DNA of 64,000 bases from Coriobacteriaceae bacterium (GCA_019421015.1 JAHZGC010000003.1:3384-67383); one strand, 5' to 3'. Shown: positions 1 to 9,225, numbered from the stretch's first letter. The notes: generated from the letters alone by a model not told the origin. Numbers and translations are program-made.

Positions 1-30
1 CCCACGACAGAGGCATAGATGGAGATGCAC

Positions 31-36
31 TATAAT
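31..36 (+). promoter_or_regulatory. Candidate -10 box for the ArsC-like gene
   Basis: A perfect TATAAT lies about 36 bases upstream of the ArsC-like start codon. No good -35 hexamer is seen 16-18 bases upstream, so this is a plausible but unproven promoter. Confidence 0.4.
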
Positions 37-71
37 CGTGCTCATGATAGGGACACGTGAGGAGCGCCGCC

Positions 72-413
72 ATGAACATCCAGATCTTTGGAGCCAAGAA
101 AAGCTTTGACACCAAAAAGGCAGAGCGCTACTTCAAGGAGCGGCGCATCAAGTACCAGTATATCGACATGGCCGAGAAGGGCCTCTCCAAAGGCGAGCTC
201 ACCTCGGTCGCCCAGGCCGTGGGCGGCCTCGAGAAGCTCATCGACCCCGACTGCAAGGACCGGCAGACCGCCGTGCTCATCCAGTACCTCGGGGCCGACC
301 AGAAGCTGGAGAAGGTCCTCGAGAACCAACAGGTCCTGCGCACCCCCATCGTGCGCAACGGGCGCCAGGCCACCGTGGGCTACGAGCCCGAGGTCTGGAA
401 GGGCTGGGAGTAG
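72..413 (+). CDS. ArsC/Spx-family thioredoxin-fold protein
   Basis: Small protein of 113 residues resembling the ArsC/Spx/YffB family (arsenate-reductase-like thioredoxin fold). It starts M-N-I-Q-I-F-G and ends with the family's R-T-P-I-V-R segment near residue 95. The usual Cys near residue 10 is absent: the loop reads G-A-K-K-S-F-D-T, so thiol-based arsenate reduction is unlikely and a regulatory or unknown role is more probable. An upstream in-frame GTG at 57 exists, but the ATG at 72 is preferred because GGAGCG sits 5 bases before it. The gene converges on topB and seems to be a single-gene unit with a TATAAT box upstream. Confidence 0.75.
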   Translation: MNIQIFGAKKSFDTKKAERYFKERRIKYQYIDMAEKGLSKGELTSVAQAVGGLEKLIDPDCKDRQTAVLIQYLGADQKLEKVLENQQVLRTPIVRNGRQATVGYEPEVWKGWE

Positions 414-453
414 GCGGCGCGTCCCGCACGGCCCGGTTCGCTCCCAGCCTCCC

Positions 454-3078
454 CTACCACTCCAGCCCCGGCAGCGAAGCCTGGTTGCTGGGGCGCCTCG
501 CCTCCTTCTCGGCCGCCTTGCGGGCGGCCTCGCGGGCCTTGGCGTTGGCCTTGGCCGTAGCCTCGCTCATGGGCGGGTAGCCGGTGATACGCGGGCGGTG
601 CCCCTGCTCGGGATCGAGGGCCACGAAGGCGTCGAACCTCTCCCCCGTCTTTTTTGAGACGAGCCCCTTGAGCGTGGCCGTCTCGCCGCCCAGGAGGGCC
701 TTGACCTCGGCCTTGGTGAGCTTCTTGCCCAAAAACTCGCGGTACAGCCTGAAGTCGCAGGACTGCCCCGCCCCCTGCTCCTGCGGGGCGGGGGTGCGGT
801 TGTGCTCGCAGAGGAAGGGCACGCGCTCGTTGCCCACGTCGAGCACCCGGCCGCCGCACTTGGGGCAGGCGCCCACCTTCACGCTCTGGTCCGCCGCGAT
901 GCGCGGGCGCCAGCCGTGCTCGGGGTCCAGGCACACCTGGCGGTCCACCGCGGTGCCGTCCTTGCGCTGGATGCCCTTGAGCATGACCGGCTTGCCCGCC
1001 AGCAGCTTCTTGGCGGCCGCCGGCGAGACGGGGCTGCCCATGAACGTGCGCGGCAGGCGGAAGGAGCAGCGGCCGCAGTCGCGCCACTGGGGGCCGTCGG
1101 ACCCCTCGACGCGCTCGCGGCGCACCTGTTCGCAGAGGTAGGGCGAGCGCTCGGACCCGGTGTCGACCACAGCGCCCCCGCATACCGGGCAGCGCCCCAA
1201 CGCCTCGCCGCGCGGGACACCGGTGCGCACGGGACGCGCCAGCTGCTCGCGCACCAGGCGGCAGACCATCTCCACCACGGCAGCCACGAAGGGCGCCGGG
1301 TCGGCCCCGTCGTTGGCGATGGCCGAGAGGTCCCGCTCCATACGGGCGGTCAGCTCCACGCTCTTGAGGTCGGGAGGCACCTCGTCCACAAGCGCCCGGC
1401 CTTCGGAGGTCGAGGTGAGGGTCGAGCCCTTGCGGGCCAGGTAGCCGCGTTCCACCAGCGACGCGATGATACCGGCCCGGGTGGCCGGCGTGCCGATGCC
1501 GCCCGAGTGCAGCGACGAGTCCTTGATGGCCACCTTGAGCTCGTCGGCCTCAACAAAGCGGTCGGCGTGCTCCATGGCGGCCAGCAGCGTGGCGTCGGTG
1601 TAGCGGCGCGGCGGTTGGGCCTTGGTCTTCTTGACCTCTCCCCCCACGACGCGACGCACGTCCCCGGCCTCGAGGTCGGCAGGGACCTTCGTCTTGAGGG
1701 CCTCGTCGCCTTCGGGGGCGTCCTTGGGCTCGGCCGCCCCCGAGCGCAGGCGCTTCCAACCCTTGTCGACGTCGGTGGAGGAGCTCGCTGCATAGGGCAG
1801 CCCCTGGCAGGTCGCCTTGACCGACACCCGGTCGTAGACCCGGTCGGGCGAGACGGCGGCCAAGAGCGACTCGCACAGCAGCCGGGCGAGGGCCGCCTCC
1901 TCCTCGGGGAGCGCCGCCAGGCGCTGCGCCGTCAGCTGCCGAGTGGGCAGCAGGGCCCCGTGGCCCTCGACCTTGGAGTCGTCGACCACCTTGGCGACGT
2001 CGTGGGGCATGGCCGAGAAGGCCTTGGCCACGTCGGGCCCCACATGGGCCGCGTCGGCCACAGCCGCCACGAGGGCCTCAAGGGACTCGCCGTCTTCGGC
2101 GTTGACGTATTTGGAGTCGGTGCGGGGATAGGTGGCGAGCTTCTTCTCGTAGAGCGACTGGAGCGCACGGTCCACGGCGTCGGGCGCCATGCCGAGCCGC
2201 TCGCTCGCGAGCTTCTGGGCCCCCGTGGTGTTGAGCAGCGTGGGCGCGCCCTCGCGGCAGCGTTTGCGCTCCACCGAGTCCATAGCGCACGGCGCGCCGG
2301 CCGCCGCCTTCAGGACCTCGTCTGCGGCAGCCTTTGAGGGGTGGGGGTCGCCCACGACCGCAAAGCCGTCGCCCAGGTCGAGGCGCACGCGAAAGGTCTC
2401 CGACGCCTTAAAGGCCTCGATGGCGCGGTCACGCTCGACCACAAGGGCCAAGGTGGGGGTCCGCACGCGCCCGACCGACTGGGCGCTGCGCAGCGAGGCG
2501 GAGTAGAGCCGGCTCGCGTTCATGCCCACCAGCCAGTCGGCCTTGGAGCGCGCCACGGCCGACTGGTACAGGCCGCGGTACTCGGCGTCGGGCCTCATGC
2601 GCCCGAAGGCCTTTGCCAGCGCGGCGTCCTCGAGCGAGGAGCACCACAGGCGGTCGACCGGCAGGGTGCAGCCCATGAACTCAAGGGCGAGGTCGGCGAT
2701 GCACTGGCCCTCGCGATCGGGGTCGCAGGCGTTCACGACGCGGCCGTAGGCCCCGCTCCCCACCAGGGAGGCCAGGGCCTCGTACTGGGCGTCGGCCCCG
2801 CGCTCGCGCGACACCTCCCAACGCCAGCCGTCGGCGTCGGGCACGAGGGGCAGCACGTGCACGTCGCGCGAGCGCCACTCCTCGTGCTCCCCGTACTCGT
2901 CGGGCATGAGCAGCCGCAGCAGGTGCCCCTGGGCCCATGTCACGTCGTAGGCGTCCCCGCCGATCCAGCTGCCGTGGTCGGCCCGACAGCCCAAAAAGGC
3001 GGCGATGGTGCGCCCCACGCTGCGCTTCTCGGCGATGACGAGGGTCTTCTCCCCCGGTTTGGTCTGGTTGTCAGCCAT
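454..3078 (-). CDS. topB: DNA topoisomerase III (type IA)
   Basis: Type IA topoisomerase of 874 residues that passes single strands through a transient 5'-phosphotyrosine break. The N-terminal TOPRIM domain begins with K-T-L-V-I-A-E-K, and its acidic motif D-P-D-R-E-G is near residue 117. The catalytic tyrosine is Tyr317 in T-Y-P-R-T-D-S. After the core come two C-terminal zinc-ribbon/topo C-terminal units with C-P-V-C-G-G near residue 629 and C-P-K-C-G-G near 737, each followed by a short repeat ending in a K/R-rich motif. The arrangement is typical of the larger TopB proteins. AGAGGG precedes the ATG. It lies 15 bases after an unrecognised gene and is probably co-transcribed with it. Confidence 0.93.
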   Translation of the reverse strand: MADNQTKPGEKTLVIAEKRSVGRTIAAFLGCRADHGSWIGGDAYDVTWAQGHLLRLLMPDEYGEHEEWRSRDVHVLPLVPDADGWRWEVSRERGADAQYEALASLVGSGAYGRVVNACDPDREGQCIADLALEFMGCTLPVDRLWCSSLEDAALAKAFGRMRPDAEYRGLYQSAVARSKADWLVGMNASRLYSASLRSAQSVGRVRTPTLALVVERDRAIEAFKASETFRVRLDLGDGFAVVGDPHPSKAAADEVLKAAAGAPCAMDSVERKRCREGAPTLLNTTGAQKLASERLGMAPDAVDRALQSLYEKKLATYPRTDSKYVNAEDGESLEALVAAVADAAHVGPDVAKAFSAMPHDVAKVVDDSKVEGHGALLPTRQLTAQRLAALPEEEAALARLLCESLLAAVSPDRVYDRVSVKATCQGLPYAASSSTDVDKGWKRLRSGAAEPKDAPEGDEALKTKVPADLEAGDVRRVVGGEVKKTKAQPPRRYTDATLLAAMEHADRFVEADELKVAIKDSSLHSGGIGTPATRAGIIASLVERGYLARKGSTLTSTSEGRALVDEVPPDLKSVELTARMERDLSAIANDGADPAPFVAAVVEMVCRLVREQLARPVRTGVPRGEALGRCPVCGGAVVDTGSERSPYLCEQVRRERVEGSDGPQWRDCGRCSFRLPRTFMGSPVSPAAAKKLLAGKPVMLKGIQRKDGTAVDRQVCLDPEHGWRPRIAADQSVKVGACPKCGGRVLDVGNERVPFLCEHNRTPAPQEQGAGQSCDFRLYREFLGKKLTKAEVKALLGGETATLKGLVSKKTGERFDAFVALDPEQGHRPRITGYPPMSEATAKANAKAREAARKAAEKEARRPSNQASLPGLEW

Positions 3079-3093
3079 GCCGTCCCTCTTGCC

Positions 3094-4089
3094 CTATTCC
3101 TGCGCCGCGTCCTCTTCGGCCGGAACCTCGTTCATGGTCGCGATGGTGGGGATGGGCTGGGACGGCAGGAAGCGACGGGCCAGGCGCTCGGCGAACTGGG
3201 AGGGGTGGACCTCCGCCAGGGCGTCGCGGCTCCAGCTCTCGTGCGACATCGAGGCGTTGTGGTTGGTCAGGTCGATGCCGGGCATGTACATGCGGCACGA
3301 CCCCTTGGGGCAGGCGTACTCGCCGGCGGCGGTCCCGCGCTTAAAGAGTTCCTGGACCTGCCCGCGCAGCTCGTCGTTGGACCAGTCGAGCACGTAGACG
3401 TTGGCGGTGCCCAGGGCGCGCCGTGCCAGCTGCTTGGCGGCCTCGGGGACCTTGCCGTCGTAGCCGGTGCAGAAGAGCACGAGCGGGATCTTGCGGCCCG
3501 GGTCGGTGAGGGCGTTCTTGAAATGCTCGAAGGTCTGGGGGGAGAGTTTGTTGGGCACGGTCTGGATCTGGGTCGTCCCCCCCTTGGCCACATACCAGGG
3601 AAGGTTCACGATCTCCTTGACCAGGGCGGGCGCGGCCACCGTGGTGGGAAGCTCCTCGGAGCAGTGGGGCAGCGGGCGGCACATCGACTGCACGCCCACA
3701 TGGCAGGCGTCGTCGGCCACGCGGTCGATGCATACGACGGTGTGCCAGCGCCGGTCGTCGTGGTGGGCGTCGGGCTCGTCATACTCCATGACCCAGCGCG
3801 CCACGCGGTCGGCGTCGTCGCGCACCGCGGCGCAGGCAAGGGCGGGCCAGCCGTCGTCGTCGTAGTCGCCGCCGCGGTAGTCCTCGGGCATGGCGTAGTC
3901 CCAGGCCCGGGGGAAGGCGCGGCGCCCCTCGAAGTCGTCGACGATGGGGCTGCCGTCGTAGCCCCGCTCCTTCTGAACGACCCAGTCGACGACCAGGCCG
4001 GCCGCCGTCACAAACGGGTCACCGTCCCCCTTGATGGAGTACAGGTCGAACTCGGAGCGGTGCTTGAGCACGGAGTATGCGTCGGTCAT
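3094..4089 (-). CDS. Uncharacterised protein upstream of topB
   Basis: Unrecognised soluble protein of 331 residues with no signal peptide or membrane segment. It has a very acidic N-terminal half (runs such as D-Y-D-D-D-G), a hydrophobic strand K-I-P-L-V-L-F-C-T-G near residue 210 that looks like an alpha/beta core, then V-Y-V-L-D-W-S and a Cys-containing stretch C-P-K-G-S-C-R-M-Y-M-P-G near residue 265. The ATG at 4089 is preferred over the upstream TTG at 4113 because GAGGTGAGG lies 8 bases before it. It directly precedes topB, so a nucleic-acid-related role is possible, but no function is assigned. Confidence 0.7.
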   Translation of the reverse strand: MTDAYSVLKHRSEFDLYSIKGDGDPFVTAAGLVVDWVVQKERGYDGSPIVDDFEGRRAFPRAWDYAMPEDYRGGDYDDDGWPALACAAVRDDADRVARWVMEYDEPDAHHDDRRWHTVVCIDRVADDACHVGVQSMCRPLPHCSEELPTTVAAPALVKEIVNLPWYVAKGGTTQIQTVPNKLSPQTFEHFKNALTDPGRKIPLVLFCTGYDGKVPEAAKQLARRALGTANVYVLDWSNDELRGQVQELFKRGTAAGEYACPKGSCRMYMPGIDLTNHNASMSHESWSRDALAEVHPSQFAERLARRFLPSQPIPTIATMNEVPAEEDAAQE

Positions 4090-4182
4090 GATGTCTGCCT
4101 CACCTCGTAACAAACGGATTTTTGCCCCATCATACAGACCGCCAGCGACCGGCGCACGGCTCCGACCGCCTCTCCCCCATAT

Positions 4183-5094
4183 CTACGTCCGCGAGCAGAT
4201 CCGCCCGTAGACCTCGCGCCGCGACAGCCCCGAGGCGCGGGCGAGCTCCTTGGCCAGGGCGCTCGGGGCCTTGCCGGCCTCCAGGCCCCGCTCGATGGCG
4301 CGGTCCAGGTCGAACTCCCCCGCCGACCCCAGGCCCAGCTCGGCCGCCTCCCGCTCCCGCCGCGCCTGGCCGAGCTCCTCGGCACCGGGCGCGTCCACGA
4401 GCAGGACGCACTCGCCCTTGAGCTCGCGCCCCGCGACCTGTTCGGCAAGCTCGCCGGCGACGCCGCGCACGACCTCCTGGTGCATCTTGGTGAGCTCGCG
4501 GCACAGCGCCGCCCGCCTGCCGGGAAACACGCGGGCGACGGCCGCGAGCGAGGCGGCCACCCGGTGCGGCGACTCGTAGAACGCCAGCACCGCCGGCAAC
4601 GCGGCCAGCTCGGCGAGCAGGCGGTCGCGCTCGGCGTCCTTGCGGGGGAGAAACCCCCCGAAGTAGAACGCGCCGGCGGCAAAGCCGGCACCCGCTATCG
4701 CGCAGGTCACCGCCGAGGGGCCGGGCACCACGTCCACCGCGACGCCCGCGTCGAGGGCGGCGTCCACCAGACGCGCGCCGGGGTCCGCCACGGCGGGCAT
4801 CCCGGCGTCCGACACGAAGGCAATGCGCTCTCCCTCCCGCATGCGCTCCACCAACGAGGCGGCCCTCTGCCCGATCACGTTCTCGTCGCAGCGCTCGAGC
4901 CGCGCGCTCACCCCAAAGGCGGCCAGGAGCCGGCCGGCCACCCGGGTGTCCTCGGCACATACGGTGTCGGCCGCACGCAGGGCCTCCAGGCCGCGGGGCG
5001 AGAGGTCGGAGAGGTTGCCGATGGGGGTGCCCACCAGGGTGAGGCCCCCGGTCCCCACAGGCTTCTCCGGCGGCTGGTTCTGTGGTCGTGCCAT
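4183..5094 (-). CDS. rsmI: 16S rRNA (cytidine-1402 2'-O)-methyltransferase RsmI
   Basis: SAM-dependent tetrapyrrole-methylase-fold enzyme that methylates the 2'-O of C1402 in 16S rRNA at the ribosomal P site. The 303-residue length is near the family norm. It shows the N-terminal L-V-G-T-P-I-G-N-L motif at about residue 20, A-E-D-T-R-V near 48, V-S-D-A-G-M-P near 97 and P-G-P-S-A-V near 125, then L-P-R-K-D and F-Y-E-S-P-H-R in the C-terminal domain. The start ATG is preceded by GGAGG 7 bases away. It is a separate minus-strand gene between the Ech operon and the unknown/topB pair. Confidence 0.95.
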   Translation of the reverse strand: MARPQNQPPEKPVGTGGLTLVGTPIGNLSDLSPRGLEALRAADTVCAEDTRVAGRLLAAFGVSARLERCDENVIGQRAASLVERMREGERIAFVSDAGMPAVADPGARLVDAALDAGVAVDVVPGPSAVTCAIAGAGFAAGAFYFGGFLPRKDAERDRLLAELAALPAVLAFYESPHRVAASLAAVARVFPGRRAALCRELTKMHQEVVRGVAGELAEQVAGRELKGECVLLVDAPGAEELGQARREREAAELGLGSAGEFDLDRAIERGLEAGKAPSALAKELARASGLSRREVYGRICSRT

Positions 5095-5293
5095 GGACGC
5101 GCCTCCTGCCGTAGCTCTCTATGACTCGGGCCATTCTATAGCAATCCCCCCACCCTCCCCGGCGAGACGCGCCGCCGGGTCATCCGCGGGCGTTCGCCCG
5201 CCGAAGAATTCCTACCTCGCTACGCATGCCCACGGCCTCACCACACACGGAGCTCTCGACCCGTGATATTAAGGAACGGAGCCGTTTGGGTTT

Positions 5294-5319
5294 AGCCCCC
5301 TCACGCCCGCGTGGGGGCT
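5294..5319 (+). promoter_or_regulatory. Leader hairpin upstream of the Ech operon
   Basis: AGCCCCC at 5294-5300 pairs with GGGGGCT at 5313-5319, and the loop bases ACG/CGT can extend the stem. It lies 28 bases upstream of the first hydrogenase start codon. The following sequence GTCTTGT is only weakly T-rich, so it may be an attenuator, an mRNA-stabilising element or the end of an upstream transcript. Confidence 0.4.
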
Positions 5320-5347
5320 GTCTTGTATCTATAGGAGCGGAGGCATC

Positions 5348-7339
5348 GTGGGCAACATAGGGTTCCTCATCGTCTTCCCGCTGGTGGCCGCGGTCATGTG
5401 CTTGATCGTGCCCAACCAACGGGTCCGAGGGGTCGTCGTGTACGTGTCGGCGGCCGTCATCGGCGTCGCGAGCATCGTGCTCGCCTGCAACCACCTTGTC
5501 GGTGGCGCAACGTACTATCCGGGCCACGCGCACTGGATGAACTGGGTCTGCCTCGTGGTCGACCTGGCCCTGTCGGCCTACGTCATGTGGCGCGCGCTCA
5601 GCGCCGGCCGCAAGGGGGTCTTCGCCCTCGCCTGCGTCCAGGCCCTGCTTGTCTGCGTCCTCGAGTTCGGGGTCGCCAGCAACATCGTCGTGCGCAACGC
5701 CGTCTACGTCGACACGCTGAGCTCGATCATGGTGCTCGTGATCGGCATCATCGGCAGCGGCATCGTCGTCTACGCCGTGGGCTATATGCGCGACTTCCAG
5801 CATCACCAAGACGAGCTCGCCGCCGCGGGCAAGGAGGCCGCCCCCGACCGCCAGAACATCTTCTTCGCGGTCATGTTCGCCTTCCTCGCCGCCATGTTCG
5901 GCATCGTCACCTTTAACGACATGGCCTGGATGCTGACCATGTGGGAGGCCACCACGGTCTGCTCGTTCTTCCTGATCGGGTACACCAAGACCCAGGAGGC
6001 CACCGCCAACTCGTTCCGCCAGATCTGGATGAACATGCTCGGCGGCATCGCCTTTACCTGCGCCCTCATCTACATGGGCTCCACCGTGGGCGTCCTCGAG
6101 CTCGACCGTTTCGTGAACATCGGCCTCATCAGCCCGAGCTTCGCCATGCTGCCGCTGGGCCTGCTCGCCTTCGCCGCCATGACCAAGGCGGCCCAGATGC
6201 CCTTCCACACCTGGCTGCTCGGCGCCATGGTCGCCCCCACCCCCACGAGCGCGCTTCTGCACTCGTCGACCATGGTCAAGGCCGGCGTCTTCTTGCTCAT
6301 CCGCCTCTCCCCGCTCATGGGGACCTTCGTGTCGGGCAACGTCCACGGCAGCCTCAACCCCGTCGGCATCGCCGTCATGCTCGTGGGCTGCACCACCTTC
6401 TTGCTGTGCTCGCTGATCGCCATCACCCAGACCAACGCCAAGCGCGTGCTCGCCTACTCGACGGTGGCCAACCTCGGCCTTATCGTCACCTGCGCCGGCA
6501 TCGGCACCGCGGCAGCCGTCTGGGCCGCCATCTTCCTGCTGGTCTTCCACGCGGCTGCAAAGTCGCTGCTCTTCCTGTGCGTGGGCACCGCCGAGCACCA
6601 CATCGGCTCGCGCGACATCGAGTCCATGGACGCCCTGGTCTCGCGCATGCCCAAGCTCGCCCTGCTCATGGCCCTAGGCATCTGCGGCATGTTCGTGGCC
6701 CCCTTCGGCATGCTCATCTCCAAGTGGGCGGCCCTGGGCGCCTTCGTGGACTCCGGCCTGCTCCTCATCGTCGTCATGATGGGCTTCGGCAGCGCCGCCA
6801 CCTTCTTCTTCTGGACCAAGTGGCTCGGCAAGATCCTCTGCAACGTCCGCGGCAACGACAACGTGGAGCAGAGCGTCCACAGCTGCGAGTGGTGCGCCCT
6901 CGGAATCATGGCCTCGCTCGTGATCCTGCTCGCCGTGCTCCTGCCGCTCATCTCGAGCGCCATCGTGAGCCCCTACGTGACCAGACTCGTGGGGGGCGCC
7001 CTCACCAACCCCTCGGGCAGCGACCTGGTGCTCATGGCCCTCATGGCCGTGGTGGTCCTCGCCATCCCGGCCGCGGTGATCCTCAAGGTCAAGCAGCCCG
7101 TCGACGAGCAGGCCTATGCCGTGAACCTCGGCGGCGCCGGCCTGGGCGGGGGCAAGTTCGCCGCCTCCATGGGCAAGGAGCTCGCCTATGAGCAGCGCAA
7201 CTGGTATATGGAGAAGACCTTCGACGAGAAGCGTCTCAGCAACATCGGCAGCCTGCTGTGCATCCTGGCGGCCCTTGCCGGCATCGCCTGCGCCGCAGGC
7301 ATGAGCTATCTTTCGTTTTTCGTGGGGAGCGTGATCTAG
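5348..7339 (+). CDS. echA: Ech hydrogenase proton-pumping subunit EchA (NuoL/HyfB-like)
   Basis: Polytopic membrane protein of 663 residues from the proton-conducting antiporter family (NuoL/MrpA/HyfB/EchA). The core contains the conserved segment T-K-A-A-Q-M-P-F-H-T-W-L near residue 280 and A-P-T-P-T-S-A-L-L-H-S-S, both hallmarks of the family, with about 15 hydrophobic segments. In group 4 hydrogenases this subunit couples ferredoxin-driven H2 production to ion translocation. The GTG start is preceded by GGAGCGGAGG. It is the first gene of the operon; the next start follows after 2 bases. Confidence 0.9.
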   Translation: MGNIGFLIVFPLVAAVMCLIVPNQRVRGVVVYVSAAVIGVASIVLACNHLVGGATYYPGHAHWMNWVCLVVDLALSAYVMWRALSAGRKGVFALACVQALLVCVLEFGVASNIVVRNAVYVDTLSSIMVLVIGIIGSGIVVYAVGYMRDFQHHQDELAAAGKEAAPDRQNIFFAVMFAFLAAMFGIVTFNDMAWMLTMWEATTVCSFFLIGYTKTQEATANSFRQIWMNMLGGIAFTCALIYMGSTVGVLELDRFVNIGLISPSFAMLPLGLLAFAAMTKAAQMPFHTWLLGAMVAPTPTSALLHSSTMVKAGVFLLIRLSPLMGTFVSGNVHGSLNPVGIAVMLVGCTTFLLCSLIAITQTNAKRVLAYSTVANLGLIVTCAGIGTAAAVWAAIFLLVFHAAAKSLLFLCVGTAEHHIGSRDIESMDALVSRMPKLALLMALGICGMFVAPFGMLISKWAALGAFVDSGLLLIVVMMGFGSAATFFFWTKWLGKILCNVRGNDNVEQSVHSCEWCALGIMASLVILLAVLLPLISSAIVSPYVTRLVGGALTNPSGSDLVLMALMAVVVLAIPAAVILKVKQPVDEQAYAVNLGGAGLGGGKFAASMGKELAYEQRNWYMEKTFDEKRLSNIGSLLCILAALAGIACAAGMSYLSFFVGSVI

Positions 7340-7341
7340 AC

Positions 7342-8232
7342 ATGACCGCACTGAGCATCGTGCTCGCCATCGCCTTCGTGGTGCTGGCCCCCGTGGCCGG
7401 GTGCCTGCTCGCCGGCGCCGACCGCATCGTGACCGCCCGCATGCAGGGCCGCAAGGGCCCGAGCATCTGGCAGCCCTACTACGACGTGCGCAAGCTCCTC
7501 GAGAAGGACGGGCGCGCCTCGCAGCCCGTCATGACCATGCTCACCGGCATGGCCCTCCTGTTCGCCGTCATCGCCGGCGCCGTGTTCTTCGCTGGCGGCA
7601 ACTTCCTGCTCGTGGTGTTCACCATCACCCTCTCGAGCCTGCTGTTCGTGCTGGCCGCCTATATCAACCCGTCGCCCTACGCCCAGATCGGCGCCCAGCG
7701 CGAGATCCTGCAGGTGCTCTGCTACGAGCCCATGGTCCTCTTCGTGGCCGTCGGCCTCTACCTGGCCACCGGCTCCTTCGAGGTCAACGCCCTCTTCGAC
7801 GGCGCGACGTCGCTGGTCGTCTGGCAGCCCCTGGTGTTCCTGGGCCTCGTGTTCATCCTCACCATCAAGCTGCGCAAGTCGCCCTTCGACCTCTCCATGG
7901 CCCACCACGCCCACCAGGAGCTCGTGCGCGGCGCCACCACCGAGATGACCGGGCGCACCCTGGCCCTCGTCGAGGTGACCCACTGGTACGAGAACATCAT
8001 GTTCCTCGGTTGGGTCGGCATGTTCTTCGTGAACTCCAGCCCGCTGTCGGTCCTGCTCGCCCTCGTGGCGGTCGTCGTGGTCTACTTCCTCGAGATCTGG
8101 ATCGACAACACCTTTGCCCGCGTCAAATGGCAGGTCATGTTCAAGGGTGCCTGGGGTGTGGCCCTGGTCGCCAGCATCGTCAACTTCGCCCTGTTCTACT
8201 ATCTGAGCAGCGGCGGCGTCATCGTCTTCTAA
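7342..8232 (+). CDS. echB: Ech hydrogenase membrane subunit EchB (NuoH-like)
   Basis: Integral membrane subunit of 296 residues, homologous to complex I NuoH and to EchB/HycD, which anchors the peripheral hydrogenase arm and helps form the ion path. Evidence includes the N-terminal hydrophobic helix, R-M-Q-G-R-K-G-P near residue 34 (the family R-x-Q-x-R-x-G-P motif), and R-K-S-P-F-D-L followed by H-Q-E-L-V near residue 180. The ATG at 7342 is chosen because it follows echA by two bases; a longer frame from 7258 would lie inside echA. Confidence 0.9.
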   Translation: MTALSIVLAIAFVVLAPVAGCLLAGADRIVTARMQGRKGPSIWQPYYDVRKLLEKDGRASQPVMTMLTGMALLFAVIAGAVFFAGGNFLLVVFTITLSSLLFVLAAYINPSPYAQIGAQREILQVLCYEPMVLFVAVGLYLATGSFEVNALFDGATSLVVWQPLVFLGLVFILTIKLRKSPFDLSMAHHAHQELVRGATTEMTGRTLALVEVTHWYENIMFLGWVGMFFVNSSPLSVLLALVAVVVVYFLEIWIDNTFARVKWQVMFKGAWGVALVASIVNFALFYYLSSGGVIVF

Positions 8233-8257
8233 ACGTTCGAGTTAAAGAGGGGGCCCC

Positions 8258-8827
8258 ATGGCTTTCGCAAGCAAGTCCCCGTGGCTCATCCACTACGACG
8301 CGGCAAGCTGCAACGGCTGCGACATCGAGGTCCTGGCCTGCCTGACCCCGCTGTACGATGTGGAGCGCTTCGGCATCATCAACACCGGCAACCCCCGCCA
8401 TGCCGACATCTTCCTGGTAACGGGGTCGGTCAACGAGCAGGCGGCGCCGGTCATCAAGCAGATCTACGAGCAGATGGCCGAGCCCAAGGTCGTCGTGGCC
8501 GTGGGCATCTGCGCCTGCTCGGGCGGCATCTTCCACGACTGCTACAACGTCCAGGGCGGCATCGACAAGGTCATCCCCGTCGACGTCTACGTGCCCGGCT
8601 GCGCCGCCCGCCCTCAGGCGATCATCGACGGCGTCGTCAAGGCGCTCGGCATCCTGGAGGAGAAGAGCGCCGCCCTGGCCGCCGGCGTCCCCGTGCCGAC
8701 CGGCACCATGAACGAGAAGGACGCCCAATACCCTCGCGTCCTCATGAACGTCGGCGCCCACGACGAGCCCGGCGCCGCCGCCAGCCCCACCCCCGACGCA
8801 CCGACCAAGGAGGTCGCGACCGCATGA
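8258..8827 (+). CDS. echC: [NiFe] hydrogenase small subunit EchC (NuoB-like)
   Basis: Small electron-transfer subunit of 189 residues holding the proximal [4Fe-4S] cluster. Ligand cysteines are visible in S-C-N-G-C-D near residue 23, in G-I-C-A-C-S-G-G near 88 and in V-P-G-C-A-A-R-P near 114. The core ends near residue 135, and the C-terminal tail of about 50 residues is Ala/Pro-rich and looks disordered. AGAGGGGG precedes the ATG. The stop overlaps the echD start (ATGA), indicating translational coupling. Confidence 0.93.
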   Translation: MAFASKSPWLIHYDAASCNGCDIEVLACLTPLYDVERFGIINTGNPRHADIFLVTGSVNEQAAPVIKQIYEQMAEPKVVVAVGICACSGGIFHDCYNVQGGIDKVIPVDVYVPGCAARPQAIIDGVVKALGILEEKSAALAAGVPVPTGTMNEKDAQYPRVLMNVGAHDEPGAAASPTPDAPTKEVATA

Positions 8828-9213
8828 GCAAGCCCCAGTTCATAGACACGCCGCTCGACGGCCTTCTTGCCCGCACGGCCGAGTTCAAGGCCAAGGGCTG
8901 GCGCTTCGTGCAGTGCTGCGCCACGCGCATCGGCGAGGGCCTGTTCGAGCTGCTGTACACCTTCTGCGACGACGCCACCAACGAGGTCGCGAACCTGCGC
9001 GTCCGCGCCGCCTCGGTCGACGAGGTCCCGAGCGTGGGAACCATCTACCCGTGCGCCTTCATGTTCGAGAACGAGATGCACGACCTCTTCGGCATCGACG
9101 TCGTCGGCGTGACGCTCGACTACGACGGCAACTTCTACCACCTGCACATCCCCACGCCCATGGCGCATGCCTCGGAACGGGCCAAGAAGGCCGCCGCCAA
9201 GGCCGCAGAATAG
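8824..9213 (+). CDS. echD: Ech hydrogenase subunit EchD (NuoC-like)
   Basis: A 129-residue homologue of the 30-kDa complex I subunit (NuoC/EchD/HycE N-terminal part). It carries the family signature around V-G-T-I-Y-P-C-A-F-M-F-E-N-E near residue 77, followed by H-D-L-F-G-I, which packs against the large subunit. It is a separate gene here rather than fused to the catalytic subunit, as in Ech-type complexes. The C-terminus is Ala/Lys-rich. Its start overlaps the echC stop by four bases, and echE begins 12 bases after its stop. Confidence 0.9.
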   Translation: MSKPQFIDTPLDGLLARTAEFKAKGWRFVQCCATRIGEGLFELLYTFCDDATNEVANLRVRAASVDEVPSVGTIYPCAFMFENEMHDLFGIDVVGVTLDYDGNFYHLHIPTPMAHASERAKKAAAKAAE

Positions 9214-9225
9214 GAGCCGCATCCC

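Noticed and set aside
2341..4110. Plus-strand open frame of 589 codons opposite topB and its neighbour
   Set aside because: It is antisense to well-supported genes, is His/Gly/Val-rich as expected from high-GC shadow frames, and shows no family motif.
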